Positions 45,564-56,600 of a stretch of DNA of 64,000 nt are shown here, in pieces (position 1 is the first letter of the stretch; every line of letters starts with the position of its first letter). The DNA comes from CAZXWN01 sp964644695 [NCBI: uncultured bacterium] (lineage in GTDB: Bacteria; UBP4; UBA4092). The notes beneath the pieces are model-generated. The model ran no database searches. It was not told the origin of the DNA and was given only the letters and a program-made list of their open reading frames with translations. A program made the translations under genes and the position numbers. The stretch is from assembly GCA_964644695.1 (NCBI GenBank), contig CAZXWN010000012.1, positions 14,326-78,325 of the forward strand. Direction: 5' to 3'.

Positions 45564-48500
45564 TTAACTGGTTTGTTTTGTTTCTGCAGAATGGTTGGGA
45601 TAGGGCAGAATAAAATAGAACTGAGTACCTTTCCCTGGTTCTGATTCATAACCTAATTGACCTTGATGATGGTCAATGATGGCCTTACATATACTCAACC
45701 CTAAACCAGTACCCCCTTGCTGTCGAGTATCAGACGAATCCGCCTGTGCAAATTTCGAAAAAATATGGGGACGGAACTCAAGAGGAATACCATTGCCATA
45801 ATCTTCAACTGTAACTCGGATTCCAACATCTGTTGAATCAACGATAATATTTATGGGTTTCCCAGGGGGTGAAAACTTGGCGGCGTTGGATAGAAGATTG
45901 GTCATGACCTGGTGAATCCTCTCTGGATCACCCATCACTGTATCTGAAACCACTCCAAGTTTATTAATGCATTTAAAAGATACCCCATATTTCACAGCTA
46001 ACGGTTGGTTGTTTTCCAGTGATTGTTTTACCAAGTTTGATAAAGGCATGGGAACAATATGGTACTGCATTTTCCCGGACTCTATTTTTTCTAAATCCAA
46101 TAAATCATTAATGAGTATCATTAATCGTTCACTGTTTCGACAGGCTCGAAGGAGTAGGTCCTGGGTAGAAGGATTTATGGTGCCTGTAACGCCCCCCATT
46201 ACTAATTTAAGGCTTCCGATAATAGATGTGAGCGGAGTACGGAGTTCGTGGCTTACGGTCGATATGAATTCATTTTTGAGCCGGTCAATTTTCTTCCGCT
46301 CCGTAATGTTTCGGATAATAACCAGAATTTCTTTTCCACTGGATACTACCAGTCGCGCCTCAAAATCAGAAGTTTTATGTCCTTTGGTTTGTTGATATTC
46401 AAACACCTGTATCTGGTGGTGGCGAAACGCTTTCAGTATATAGGATTGAATTTGTTCCACGATTGGTTGTGAAAACAAACTTAAGAGATGGTCACCGACA
46501 TGGTCTTTTTTGTTTGAGGAACCATGCGAACTCTTATAGTCCAGGATGATCCCATCCGAATTAATCCTCAGTATCATATCTGGAATGGCATTTATGAGTG
46601 CTCGATTTTTTTCTTCACTGTTCCGCAATGCCTCTTCCATCTGTTTTCGCTCAGTAATGTCCTCACTGATTGCTACGACATGCCGAATCCGGTTCTGATC
46701 ATCACGAACTGGAGAAATCGAAATGCTCTTCCAGTATGGCTCACCATTTTTTCTTTTCGTCTGGATCTCTCCGTGCCATTCTAAACCTGAATTGAGATTT
46801 TGAAGTAATTCAGTTAAATCCGGAAGGGAACTGTTTGTTCTAAAAAACTCAGACTGGGTTCCCACTAATTCGTATGAACTAAATCCTGAGATCTGGCAGA
46901 ATTTAGGATTTACATATTCCACATAACCCTGTGGATCCGTAATCATGACGGCTGCCGGACTCTGTTGCATGGCAGTGGATAAGGTTTGGATGCTTTCCTC
47001 AGTTTTCTTTCGCTCGGTTATATCTAGTGCTGTGCAGATAATGCCGAGTTTCCCGTTAATTTCTATCCGATTGGCGGAGAAATCTACCCAGCGAATCTCA
47101 CCGGTCTTGGATGAGAACATAAATTCCTGCCGGGGATAGGTGTCGTCGCTATACAGAAGGTCTGTTATTTGTTGTTGTAAAAGTTCCTGATGCTCTGGAT
47201 GTAGTATGTCATTCAGTGGTTTTCCGATAATATCATCTCGATTGTAACCCGTAATCTGAGTGAAAAAGGGATTCACATAGATGAGTTGATTGCTTTGAAT
47301 AATGAAGATGGCAACGGAAGCGGTTTCTGCTAACTGCCGGAATTTATTCTCACTTTCAACCAATGCCAGCTGGGCATTTTTGAGTGTCGTAATATCCCGT
47401 CCAATACTCTGGTATTCAGCAATGTGTTTATTATCGTCCAGGATAACTCGAGTGCTCCATGACAACCATCGTAATCCCTTCTCATGATGTTGAAGAGCAT
47501 ACTCAACCGTGTCTGTGGGATTTTCGGGAGAAAGTCCTGAATAATGTTGGATTAATTGTTTCCGGCTAGTAGGGTCTAATTCGGGGTGATATCTCTTACC
47601 GAGTAAAGATTCTTTTTCTACTCCAAAATATCGACAGAATCCCTCATTTACAAAAGTCAGATCACCACTTGTGTTTATCCGACAAATTAACTCGGTTTGT
47701 TCTTCAACGATGGCACGATACTGCTTCTCAGAAATCCGTAACTCAGATTCTATTTTTTGTCGTTGATTAAGTTCGTAGCGGAGCATCTGGTTTGTTTTTT
47801 CCAAGACGGTCGTTTGGTCTTCATAACGACGATTTAACTCACTGTGGGCCTGATGTTGAACGGTTTCCAGCCTTTTGTAATGGGTAATATCTTCAAGAAT
47901 TCCGTCGAAGAGAAGTTGTTCTTCTTCATTATAAAAACTCACCCCTGTCAGTTTCCCCACAAAATTACGGCCCTTCAGGGATACCAATGGAACTTCTTCG
48001 TTCTGTATAAATCCCTGTTTTTTTAGCTTCTCGATAATATGGATTCTATCTTTGGGATTTTTATAGATATGGCTGGGGGGGGTGTTTAACAGTTGCTCAC
48101 GCGTCTCTGCATCAAAAAATTTAAGCATTGCCTGGTTTACTTCCAGAAACTGGCCCGGCTGAGACTGGAGAGTTCTGAATACACCCACACTAAGATTGTT
48201 GATTAAAACATGGTAGGGGCCGGCCGGGTCATGGCTGGCAATCGGGCCTACCATAGAATCACTATCCTGGTTTATGTGAATGACCTTGCCAATACGGGTT
48301 TGTTGATTCGTTTGGGTAAGACTTATTTTGATATGGGGAGAACACTGGGCTGTTAAGATGAGAGTTTTGAATTCATTAATATTATGGATGGAGAGAAATT
48401 CCTGAGATGTACTATCCAGTAAATCTTTTAGAAAGAGCTTCTGACCAGGGTCTGATGTCAGTCCCAATAAAGATTGGGCTACAGAATCCATACATAATAT

Positions 48501-48578
48501 CGAAAGGTCTTCTCCGGTAATAAATACGCCCACAGGAGCTTCGGTTGTAGATGGGTCTGTAGGTATGTTTTTTGCCAT
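45564..48578 (-). CDS. Soluble sensor histidine kinase with six PAS domains
   Basis: Kinase of 1004 residues with no transmembrane helix. PAS-like domains lie at about 13-110, 118-235, 283-400, 405-525, 530-655 and 655-760, several ending in the PAC pattern DITERK; a coiled segment is at about 240-285. HisKA follows with the phospho-His in HELRTPLTSI (about 776), then HATPase with N-box NLLSNAAKF, G1 DYGNGIP and G2 GGTGLGLS. Multiple cytoplasmic PAS domains suggest integration of redox, gas or small-molecule signals. Co-transcribed with the REC-Hpt gene. Start ATG 48578 with weak ribosome site. Confidence 0.95.
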   Translation of the reverse strand: MAKNIPTDPSTTEAPVGVFITGEDLSILCMDSVAQSLLGLTSDPGQKLFLKDLLDSTSQEFLSIHNINEFKTLILTAQCSPHIKISLTQTNQQTRIGKVIHINQDSDSMVGPIASHDPAGPYHVLINNLSVGVFRTLQSQPGQFLEVNQAMLKFFDAETREQLLNTPPSHIYKNPKDRIHIIEKLKKQGFIQNEEVPLVSLKGRNFVGKLTGVSFYNEEEQLLFDGILEDITHYKRLETVQHQAHSELNRRYEDQTTVLEKTNQMLRYELNQRQKIESELRISEKQYRAIVEEQTELICRINTSGDLTFVNEGFCRYFGVEKESLLGKRYHPELDPTSRKQLIQHYSGLSPENPTDTVEYALQHHEKGLRWLSWSTRVILDDNKHIAEYQSIGRDITTLKNAQLALVESENKFRQLAETASVAIFIIQSNQLIYVNPFFTQITGYNRDDIIGKPLNDILHPEHQELLQQQITDLLYSDDTYPRQEFMFSSKTGEIRWVDFSANRIEINGKLGIICTALDITERKKTEESIQTLSTAMQQSPAAVMITDPQGYVEYVNPKFCQISGFSSYELVGTQSEFFRTNSSLPDLTELLQNLNSGLEWHGEIQTKRKNGEPYWKSISISPVRDDQNRIRHVVAISEDITERKQMEEALRNSEEKNRALINAIPDMILRINSDGIILDYKSSHGSSNKKDHVGDHLLSLFSQPIVEQIQSYILKAFRHHQIQVFEYQQTKGHKTSDFEARLVVSSGKEILVIIRNITERKKIDRLKNEFISTVSHELRTPLTSIIGSLKLVMGGVTGTINPSTQDLLLRACRNSERLMILINDLLDLEKIESGKMQYHIVPMPLSNLVKQSLENNQPLAVKYGVSFKCINKLGVVSDTVMGDPERIHQVMTNLLSNAAKFSPPGKPINIIVDSTDVGIRVTVEDYGNGIPLEFRPHIFSKFAQADSSDTRQQGGTGLGLSICKAIIDHHQGQLGYESEPGKGTQFYFILPYPNHSAETKQTS

Positions 48579-48685
48579 CCCAATGAGTACCTGTTTTTCC
48601 TTCTGAATTTACCGATTGTGCATCATTAATGAGTCTATCAGTATTTTAGGTCTCCATGAGACGAGGTGCAACTCTATATAAATGA

Positions 48686-48711
48686 AAAAGAGGAGTTTTA
48701 ACTCCTCTTTT
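48686..48711. terminator. Terminator between namZ-like gene and the kinase gene
   Basis: AAAAGAGGAGTT, then AACTCCTCTTTT. On the minus strand it is followed by TTTTTC and lies 25 bases after the namZ-like stop, before the kinase gene's own start. Confidence 0.85.
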
Positions 48712-48736
48712 CTCAGGTATTCGAAGGGTAATGTGA

Positions 48737-49900
48737 TTAGTAGAGCAGGTAGGATTTCCTTTTTTGATTGAATTCGGTTAATCCTTGCTCCCATTGTTCA
48801 ATGACAGGTGTCATGGAGTGGCTTGAAGAAAATACTAAATCGTATTGATCTGTGCCCACTGCCTGATGGAACATCTTAAGCCGTTCTTCGGACACTTCCA
48901 TGATTTCCTTGTCTGGATATAGTTTCAAAAGGGTTGAGAAAAGATGGAATCCAACGGCAGTTGGTCTCAGGACTTTTTTATCTGTAATATGGATTTGGAC
49001 TCCTCCACAAGGTTCCCCGGTGAACTTGAAGAAATAGGGTCTAAATGTTAGCGGGCGGAAAAGTACTCCGGGCAGTTGTAATGCATTCATGGCTTCAGCC
49101 AATTCTTCAGCCTGAACAAATGGGGCTCCGACCACTTCAAAGGGAAGTGTGTATCCAACACCGGTTGATAAAGATAATAGTTCTCCAATAAATCCGGTCA
49201 TTACATAATGCCAACAGATGGATGCTTGCGGAATCATTGGAGAAGTGAGTACCCAGGGAAGACCTGTATCGGAGAACTCCATATCTCGATTCCATCCTTC
49301 CATGGGGATTACCGTTAAGTGACAGTTAATATTAAATTCTTTATTGAAGTACATTGCCAGTTCACCTACGGTCAATCCATGGGCAACCGGTATTGGGTAA
49401 AGTCCAATGAATGAAGAATATTTCGGATCCAGGATGGGCCCATCAATCATGTTACCTGTTATTGGATTGGGCCGGTCAAGAATAACGAACTCGATTCCTT
49501 TTTCACGGGCAGCTTCCATGGCATAGGCCATGGAATAGACGAAAGTATAATAACGCGCTCCGACATCCTGGATATCAAAAAGGAAGACATCAATATTTTC
49601 CAGCATTTCTGGAGTCGGGCGGCGGGTTTTACCGTACAGGCTGAAAATAGGAATTCCTGTTTTTTCATCGACGCCAGTTTCGACATGGTCGCCAGCAAAA
49701 ATGTCTCCGCGAATACCATGCTCTGGACCATATAAGGCTGTAATTTTGATGTCTGGATGTTGATGGAGTAGGTCTGCTGTTGACCGCAGTTGTGAATCTA
49801 CTCCCGTTGGATTCGTAATTAATCCAATTCTTTTCCCTTTATACTGATGAACATACTTTTCAAGGAACACATCAATCCCCGGTTTTACCAAAGGTTTCAT
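48737..49900 (-). CDS. DUF1343 protein, NamZ-like exo-beta-N-acetylmuramidase
   Basis: Protein of 387 residues matching the DUF1343 family, of which NamZ removes terminal MurNAc from peptidoglycan fragments. Motifs include GKRIGLITNPTGVD, YGPEHGIRGD, SLYG and DVFLFDIQDVGARYYTF, then LDRPNPITG. NamZ is usually exported; here no signal peptide is visible, so a cytoplasmic recycling role is more likely. GAGGGC lies 5 bases before the ATG. Divergent from the aminotransferase gene. Confidence 0.92.
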   Translation of the reverse strand: MKPLVKPGIDVFLEKYVHQYKGKRIGLITNPTGVDSQLRSTADLLHQHPDIKITALYGPEHGIRGDIFAGDHVETGVDEKTGIPIFSLYGKTRRPTPEMLENIDVFLFDIQDVGARYYTFVYSMAYAMEAAREKGIEFVILDRPNPITGNMIDGPILDPKYSSFIGLYPIPVAHGLTVGELAMYFNKEFNINCHLTVIPMEGWNRDMEFSDTGLPWVLTSPMIPQASICWHYVMTGFIGELLSLSTGVGYTLPFEVVGAPFVQAEELAEAMNALQLPGVLFRPLTFRPYFFKFTGEPCGGVQIHITDKKVLRPTAVGFHLFSTLLKLYPDKEIMEVSEERLKMFHQAVGTDQYDLVFSSSHSMTPVIEQWEQGLTEFNQKRKSYLLY

Positions 49901-50048
49901 AAAGCCCTCGCTATAATCAGAATTTAGTCCATTGCCATAGATTGTAACTGATTTTACGGAAAAATCCTGCCCTCTTTTGCTGATTGTGTTACGATTTTAA
50001 TAGATATGTTGGGAATTATTTACTCTGTTTTGCGAGGCTTTTTACATT

Positions 50049-51215
50049 ATGCATCGATTTGAACGAATTGACCGTTTACCCCCCTATGTTTTCAGTATTG
50101 TCGACCAGATAAAAATGGAATACCGACATAAAGGTCAAGATATCATTGACTTAGGCATGGGAAACCCAGATATGCCCACTCCCCCTCACATCGTAAAAAA
50201 GATGGAAGAAGCCATCCTTAAGGGGAGAAACCATCGTTACTCTGTTTCCCGGGGTATTCATAAACTCCGAGTCGCCATTTGTAACTGGTACAAACGAAAT
50301 TACGATGTAGATTTGGACCCAGAGACCGAAGCTATTGCAACGATCGGTTCTAAAGAAGGTCTGGCTCACCTGATGCTGGCAATTCTGAATCCTGGCGATT
50401 TGGCCATGATTCCTAACCCTTCTTACCCCATTCACCGATATAGTGTGGTCATTGCCGGCGGTAATGTCGTAAATGTTCCCATGACCCTTCATACCGATTT
50501 GGCTGAAAATATCATGGCAGCTTATCGGGAAACATGGATACGTCCTAAAGTCCTTCTTTTGAATTTCCCGCATAATCCGACAACAGCGACTGTTGATTTA
50601 GCCTTCTATGAAAAGGTCGTAGCCTTTGCCCGTGAAAACAATCTGATTATTGTTCAGGACTTAGCCTATGCTGACTTGTGCTTTGATGGATACAAGGCTC
50701 CAAGTATTATGCAGGTTCCTGGTGCTAAGGATGTTGCTGTAGAGTTCTTCACCTTGTCAAAGAGTTATAATATGCCCGGCTGGCGAATGGGTTTCATGGT
50801 TGGAAATAAAGAAATCGTGAAAGCACTCACCCGGATGAAAAGTTACCTGGACTATGGAACCTTTACTCCAATCCAAATTGCTGCAACAGTGGCCTTGGAT
50901 GGACCCCAACAGTGTGTGGATGATATTAGAGCTGTTTACCAGAAACGGCGCGATGTTCTGGTGAATGGTTTGAATAAGATTGGTTGGGAAGTTCCTTCTC
51001 CGAAAGCAACGATGTTTGTCTGGGCGAAGATTCCACCCAAATTCCAATCCATGGGTTCACTGGATTTCTGTAAATTCCTAATTAAGGAAGCCAATGTGGC
51101 GGTCTCTCCAGGCATTGGATTTGGTGAATTTGGTGATGATTATGTCCGTATGTCACTCGTTGAGAATGAAAAACGGATTCGCCAGGGTCTCCGCAGTATC
51201 AAAGAAATCCTTTAA
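50049..51215 (+). CDS. alaC: AlaC-type class I/II aminotransferase
   Basis: PLP enzyme of 388 residues. The PLP-lysine is in [15 protein letters not shown], and [29 protein letters not shown] and [11 protein letters not shown] are conserved as in the glutamate-pyruvate transaminase AlaC. Closely related LL-diaminopimelate aminotransferases share this fold, but wording is closer to AlaC. GAGG lies 11 bases upstream of the ATG. The glycosylase gene follows 13 bases later. Confidence 0.93.
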   Translation: MHRFERIDRLPPYVFSIVDQIKMEYRHKGQDIIDLGMGNPDMPTPPHIVKKMEEAILKGRNHRYSVSRGIHKLRVAICNWYKRNYDVDLDPETEAIATIGSKEGLAHLMLAILNPGDLAMIPNPSYPIHRYSVVIAGGNVVNVPMTLHTDLAENIMAAYRETWIRPKVLLLNFPHNPTTATVDLAFYEKVVAFARENNLIIVQDLAYADLCFDGYKAPSIMQVPGAKDVAVEFFTLSKSYNMPGWRMGFMVGNKEIVKALTRMKSYLDYGTFTPIQIAATVALDGPQQCVDDIRAVYQKRRDVLVNGLNKIGWEVPSPKATMFVWAKIPPKFQSMGSLDFCKFLIKEANVAVSPGIGFGEFGDDYVRMSLVENEKRIRQGLRSIKEIL

Positions 51216-51228
51216 TTACTGACGAAAA

Positions 51229-51945
51229 ATGAAAAAGCCGGTTGTATCCTCCCGGGGCCAGAAAAGTGCGACAGTTCACTCTAATCAAGTGAATGAGTCT
51301 TTTCTCCGGGAAGTGTACAATCGGCTTTTTACTATTTATGGGCCTCAACATTGGTGGCCCGGTGAAACACCCTTTGAAGTGTGTGTCGGAGTCATACTAA
51401 CCCAAAATACATCGTGGACCAATGTTGAAAAAGCCATCCATAAAATGAAGTCGGCCCGTTGTTTTAGTATCCAACATCTTATTGATATTCAACAGGATGA
51501 CTTGGCTGAAATGATTAGGTCTGCTGGATATTTCAACCAAAAGGCCAAAAAGCTTCAAATATTTGCCGGACATATTAAGACGCATTATCAGGGGCATCTC
51601 TCGCACCTGTTGCGAAAACCTGGGCCGGAATTAAGGAGCGAGTTGCTGAGTCTCTGGGGAATAGGGGATGAAACGGCCGACTCGATGGTACTCTATGCGG
51701 CGGGACATCCTTCATTTGTGGTAGATGCTTATACCCGCCGGATGTTCAGTCGGTTAGGATGTTGTTCTCCTGATGTTTCTTATGCGGATTTACAGTCAAT
51801 GTTTATGGCCCGGCTGGAACACGATACCCCCTTGTATAATGAATACCATGCTCTGATAGTCCGTTTTGGAAAAGAACAGTGTAAATCTAAACCTATTTGT
51901 GGGAATTGCCCTCTGTCAGATATCTGCCGTTTCCGACCTCATTAA
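51229..51945 (+). CDS. Endonuclease III-like DNA glycosylase (COG2231 type)
   Basis: HhH-GPD base-excision protein of 238 residues. The helix-hairpin-helix is LLSLWGIGDETADSMVLYA and the catalytic Asp is in VVDAYTRR. The lysine that gives Nth its lyase activity is Glu here (GIGDETADS), as in COG2231 and MagIII-like monofunctional glycosylases. The C-terminal iron-sulphur motif is C-x5-C-x2-C-x5-C (first spacing one less than in Nth). Likely removes alkylated or oxidised bases. Same strand as alaC, likely one operon. Confidence 0.9.
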   Translation: MKKPVVSSRGQKSATVHSNQVNESFLREVYNRLFTIYGPQHWWPGETPFEVCVGVILTQNTSWTNVEKAIHKMKSARCFSIQHLIDIQQDDLAEMIRSAGYFNQKAKKLQIFAGHIKTHYQGHLSHLLRKPGPELRSELLSLWGIGDETADSMVLYAAGHPSFVVDAYTRRMFSRLGCCSPDVSYADLQSMFMARLEHDTPLYNEYHALIVRFGKEQCKSKPICGNCPLSDICRFRPH

Positions 51946-51968
51946 TCAGTGTATTCCGTCCTCTCTCG

Positions 51969-52010
51969 TAACGAATCATCCACGGACCTGCTCCGAGCTG
52001 CTCCGTGGAT
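51969..52010. repeat. Dispersed intergenic palindrome, copy C (full)
   Basis: Perfect arms ATCCACGGA (51978-51986) and TCCGTGGAT (52002-52010) enclose CTGCTCCGAGCTG, itself partly palindromic. Preceded by AACGAATCA as in copy A at 13654. Confidence 0.7.
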
Positions 52011-52033
52011 TCCTCGAAATAACTCCATAAGAA

Positions 52034-52072
52034 AACCCCCGAAGGTCCGTTTGACTTTCGGGGGTTGTTTGT
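52034..52072. terminator. Bidirectional terminator
   Basis: AACCCCCGAA, loop of about 13, TTCGGGGGTT, then GTTTGTTTTT on the plus strand and TTTCTT on the minus. Between the glycosylase and the convergent LysM-M23 gene. Confidence 0.88.
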
Positions 52073-52084
52073 TTTTAACTTGTT

Positions 52085-53275
52085 TTATTTAAGGGCTTTA
52101 AGGGGATCCAGTGGAACATTGTTTCGTCGGACTTCAAAATGAAGGTGAGGACCTGTGGATAATCCCGTGCTGCCAATTCCAGCAATCAATTGACCTGCAC
52201 TGACGGTATCACCTTTAGATACATCAATCCGGGATAAGTGACCATAATAGGAACTGTAACCATTCTCATGCTGAATAATGATAGTATTACCCATCAAACC
52301 ATACCGCCCTGCAAAAAGAACTTTTCCACTCTTTGTTGCATGAACGGGTGTTCCGGTAGATGCCGCAATATCAACACCACGGTGCATTCGAACACCACCG
52401 CCCATTGGGTGTTTTCTGTATCCGAATCGAGACGTTAATTTACCGTTTGCCGGATATTGGAAACCTGATGTTGTAGCGGCGATTCTGGAGTCCGCATCTT
52501 CCTCTATCTTGGCGGCATCTTCTTCAGATATCGTGACTTCATCCACAAAAGCCGTAGTCATCTTTATTACAGGTTTATTCTTGGCGGCTGTGGCCTTGGC
52601 GAGCATGACCGGTTCAGTTTTTAATGTACGAGTTGCTTTGACACCGGGCAGAAGCAGTTCCTGATTACGGGCTAACCGACTACTTTCCAGATTGTTATAT
52701 TTCTTGATAGATTCGACGGTTACACCATGTCTTTTCGCGATAGTAAATAAAGTATCACGTCTGGTGACTTTATAAAATATTCCATCAGTCACCGGGATTC
52801 GTAAGGTAGAACCGGACTTAAGTTCTGAAGTGTAAACTTTGGGATTGGCGGCTAGTAGAGTTTCCTGTCGGATTTTGTAGCGGCGGGCGACTTTTTCAAC
52901 GGTATCGCCTCTGCGAGCATGGTAAACCTTAAATACGGTTTTTGTGACAGGTTTTTTCGTGACGGCGGCCTGATCAGCCTCGGGTTTTTCTTCTGTGACA
53001 GATTCAGCAGGAGTATCAACCGAAGCGGCCGGCGTATCGAAAGCCAGCATTTCTGGTGCGTTATATTGAAGGGTTTCTTCTGTAGAGACTACAATGTAAT
53101 CCCCAATCAGCCACCCGGCAATCACAAAAACAAATACAACACCAATAATAAGTGTAATGTATTCATAGGGATCCCAAGAGTGTAGGCCAATGCGGGGTTT
53201 AGGTTCTTTTTTTAATGCGAAAACGTATTTTTTTAGAAAACGACGTTCCGCTTTATAGTTGCCTGATTTATTCAA
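52085..53275 (-). CDS. LysM-M23 peptidoglycan peptidase, membrane-anchored
   Basis: Protein of 396 residues. A cytoplasmic lead and transmembrane helix (about 36-58), then Pro/Thr/Glu linker, two LysM domains (about 115-162, 166-212) and a C-terminal M23 peptidase (about 275-393) with zinc ligands in MHRGVD and HLHFE plus GYRKHPM. NlpD/EnvC-type activators often lack some of these ligands; here they seem intact, so it is likely an active endopeptidase. The start is TTG at 53275, 7 bases after GGGAGG. An ATG just upstream opens only a four-codon frame that overlaps this start. Confidence 0.93.
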   Translation of the reverse strand: MNKSGNYKAERRFLKKYVFALKKEPKPRIGLHSWDPYEYITLIIGVVFVFVIAGWLIGDYIVVSTEETLQYNAPEMLAFDTPAASVDTPAESVTEEKPEADQAAVTKKPVTKTVFKVYHARRGDTVEKVARRYKIRQETLLAANPKVYTSELKSGSTLRIPVTDGIFYKVTRRDTLFTIAKRHGVTVESIKKYNNLESSRLARNQELLLPGVKATRTLKTEPVMLAKATAAKNKPVIKMTTAFVDEVTISEEDAAKIEEDADSRIAATTSGFQYPANGKLTSRFGYRKHPMGGGVRMHRGVDIAASTGTPVHATKSGKVLFAGRYGLMGNTIIIQHENGYSSYYGHLSRIDVSKGDTVSAGQLIAGIGSTGLSTGPHLHFEVRRNNVPLDPLKALK

Positions 53276-53649
53276 TAGTCATCCTCCCGTCATTGTTATC
53301 TGACAGTATCGATATTATGGTTCATTATCTTTTACATTGGCGGTCATGTCAACCCTAAAAAATATTTGTTAGATTTTGGGGGTTGGCTTTGTCTGCTTTA
53401 ATAGATAGCTGAATGGTAGTTTAGCTATCGTATTATTGTTAGAAAAAAATATGAGTGGAAATATATTTAATGCTATACTTACAAAATAAATAGGTGTGCT
53501 TGAACACTGAGAGGTCTGTCCAATTTATGTTTTTGGACAAATTAATATTTTATGTTAACTGAATTGATTAAAGAAAGGTTTGGAGAATGAACACTAAAAA
53601 TAGTCTGAACTCCAATCATGATATAAAGTGTGTTGAAGGGAGACCTGTC
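53276..53649. other. Divergent intergenic region before the giant subtilase gene
   Basis: About 370 bases. An extended -10 (TGCTATACT, 53471-53479) may serve the subtilase gene. Otherwise nothing clear; a frame opened by ATG 53587 is an alternative, longer start of the subtilase. Confidence 0.5.
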
Positions 53650-56600
53650 ATGCCGATGAACAGAAATATTCTTTGGATCGTAATCTCATTGATCTTGTCT
53701 TTAATGCTGGCCTCATATTCGAGTGCGGCTGGATATAAAGCCACGGAAGTAAGTGGTATCACCAAGAAATCAGGTGGACAGGCTTCAGCATCTACAGTGA
53801 AGATGACTTCGAAATTGCCTGTTGATGCGCATATTTCTGACCAGATTGTTATTGGCTATAAGTCGCAGATTACAAGCGCTGATTCACAAAGTATTGCGGC
53901 TACCTATAATGTGAAAATCCTCAAAACCTCTGAATTCAACAATTATCAGTTAGTTCAAATTCCTGAAGGTAAAACAGTTGAGGAAATGACGAAGGTCTTG
54001 AGTAAAGACTCTCGAATTGCTTATGCTGAACCTAATTATTTAATGGAAATATATGGATATAATCCCAACGATCCCTATGTCAATGACACAACTTTTATCG
54101 AAGGGGTATCCACTGGAATAGATCCTAATGAAATTGTCTGGAATTATTATTATAATGACAGCACAGGTCATTATAGAGAAGTCCATACCTATCAAGATTA
54201 TTTATATCGCTTAGGTCTTCTTGACTTGCCGGGCGTTGAGTCTCCTTTATTTAATATATATGGAGTTTATTCATTTACTGCTTCTGGTGAATCTTCCGCA
54301 GGAACCGCTCATCTCGATATTGATCCTGTATTCTCTGTTTACAGTGTTACCCGGGGTTCAAGCAGCGTAAAGGTTGCTGTGCTTGATAGTGGTATTGATA
54401 AAGACCATGAGGATTTAACTGGAAAAATTGAACGAACTTGGAACTATGTGGGTACAGCCAATGATGGAGATGCTCCAGACACAAATGGACATGGAACACA
54501 AGTGGCTGGCGTAATTGCCGCCAGTGGAAATAATGGAAAAGGTGTCCATGGAATTGCTCCCAATGTGAGACTTATTGCGCTTAAAGTAATGAGTGGTGAT
54601 ACTGGAAGTACTTATGATATTGCAGAAGCCATTACGGGTGCTGCTGAAAGATGGGGCGCTAACATAATAAATATGAGTTTTGGTGCCACTTTTAGCCAAT
54701 TTTCTCCTCCCTCGCACATGATTACGGCATTGGAAAAAGCAAAATCTGCCGGATGTCATTTAGTTGCCGCCATGGGAAATGACTCTCGTGATTTCTCTGC
54801 ACCAACATCTGGAAATATCCCTAATGGCCCATGGGTTTTCCCTGCCATGTACCCCGGTGTTATTGGTGTTGGTTCCTGGAATATGAGATATAACTATTCC
54901 AATGATACAGTTTATGAACCTATTATCCCAAGCTATACCAATAAGGGTTGGAGATATGTGACTCCTTCTTATGCCTTAATGTCTGCTTACACCTATGGTT
55001 ATGATTCAGTTACTTGGGGAATGTATACATCAACTAATAATAGATTGTTTAATTATGGACTCTTGTCAGTTTCTGGGAGCATAAAATTTGATGCTGGAGA
55101 TATTTTAGGCACTGATGTAATGGCCCCCGGTGGCGATGCGGATGACCACTTAATCGTAAGTACTTATCCATATGAAGCTGCTGCTTCAACGGCTACCAGT
55201 GACCGTTATGAAGGAATGCAAAGTACATCAATGGCCGCTGCGCAAGTTTCCGGGATGCTTGGATTACTTTTGTCGGCCAAAGGAACGAACTTAAGTCGAG
55301 ATTATGTTCGAAATGTTTTATATCAATCTTCTTTAAATCCTTATAGTATGGTCAGTAACAGACCTGTTACCTTTGGTGATTACACGACGATTACCGGGTA
55401 TGGTTTGCCTGTACCTGCTAGGATGATGGAAAATAGAGTTCTTGTTGTAGATTATATTATTAACGATGCTCCTTCTGTCGATGGCCGCGTTGGTAATGGT
55501 GATGGGTTACTGAATTCTTCTGAAACGGTTGATATTCAACTCGGAGTCTATAATGCAATAGGTGCAGATTTAATTGGGACCTATGGTGTTCTTTCTTCTA
55601 ATGATGCTAATGTGACTGTCATCCAGGCTACAGGTCAATATGGAACGATAACCTCTGGATCTCTTGCTTATAATACAACTGGTTATAGAATCTCTCTAGC
55701 TAGTGTTTCTGACCCCTATACAGCAAAGATGACTCTTTACCTGCACTATATGGCTGGGGGCGATGAGCGCATTATGGCAGTCCCCGTTGAAATCCCCGTT
55801 TCCTTCAATGCCGGAGTGAGCAATCTCAGATTACAATCGGTTGAAATAATTGATGACTCGTATCGGGGAGCTGTTGGTAATGGTGATGGTCGCGCAGAGC
55901 CAGGTGAGACAGTCTTAGTTAAGTTAAATGTCCTTAATTATGGGGCTCCAGTGAGTAATGCCTATGCTGAGTTATCAACTGTTCATCCTCAGGCTAATGT
56001 GTATTATTCACCCGCAGGGCTTTTCTCTAATGGAAGTACAACTATTCCATTAAATGCCTACGCTGAAAACTCACCCTATTTCCAATTAAAATTTAATAAC
56101 TATACCTATACAACTAAACAAGATGTCACACTTTATATCACTATCTATAGTGAAAGCAGCGCTGTAACCTACTCGTTCACATTTACCCTATACCCCAAAG
56201 TTGGTGGCATTTATCATCAGCTCCAGACAGAGAAAGTAAATGTGGAACAGCTGAGTCGGTGGAACTATGGTGTTAATGGATATTTGGGTGATTATAAGAC
56301 TATTTTGTCACCTTCTATATATGACAATTTAGATCAAAATTTAACCTTAAGTAATCCATTGATTAATAACACGGGATTTATCCTCACGAAGGCAAGTGGG
56401 GCTCCACTTACTTCTGAATTATATGTTCACAGTGCATTACCTCATAATATTGTGTATGATTCACACTATACCGGTAAATTAGATGCAATAAAAATCTATG
56501 GACCTCAAACTGAATATTACTCTGGATACTATATAAGTAGCACTTACTCAAATGCTACGATTTATGGTATGGCGAGCCTTTCTGCCAATGGGGGATACAC

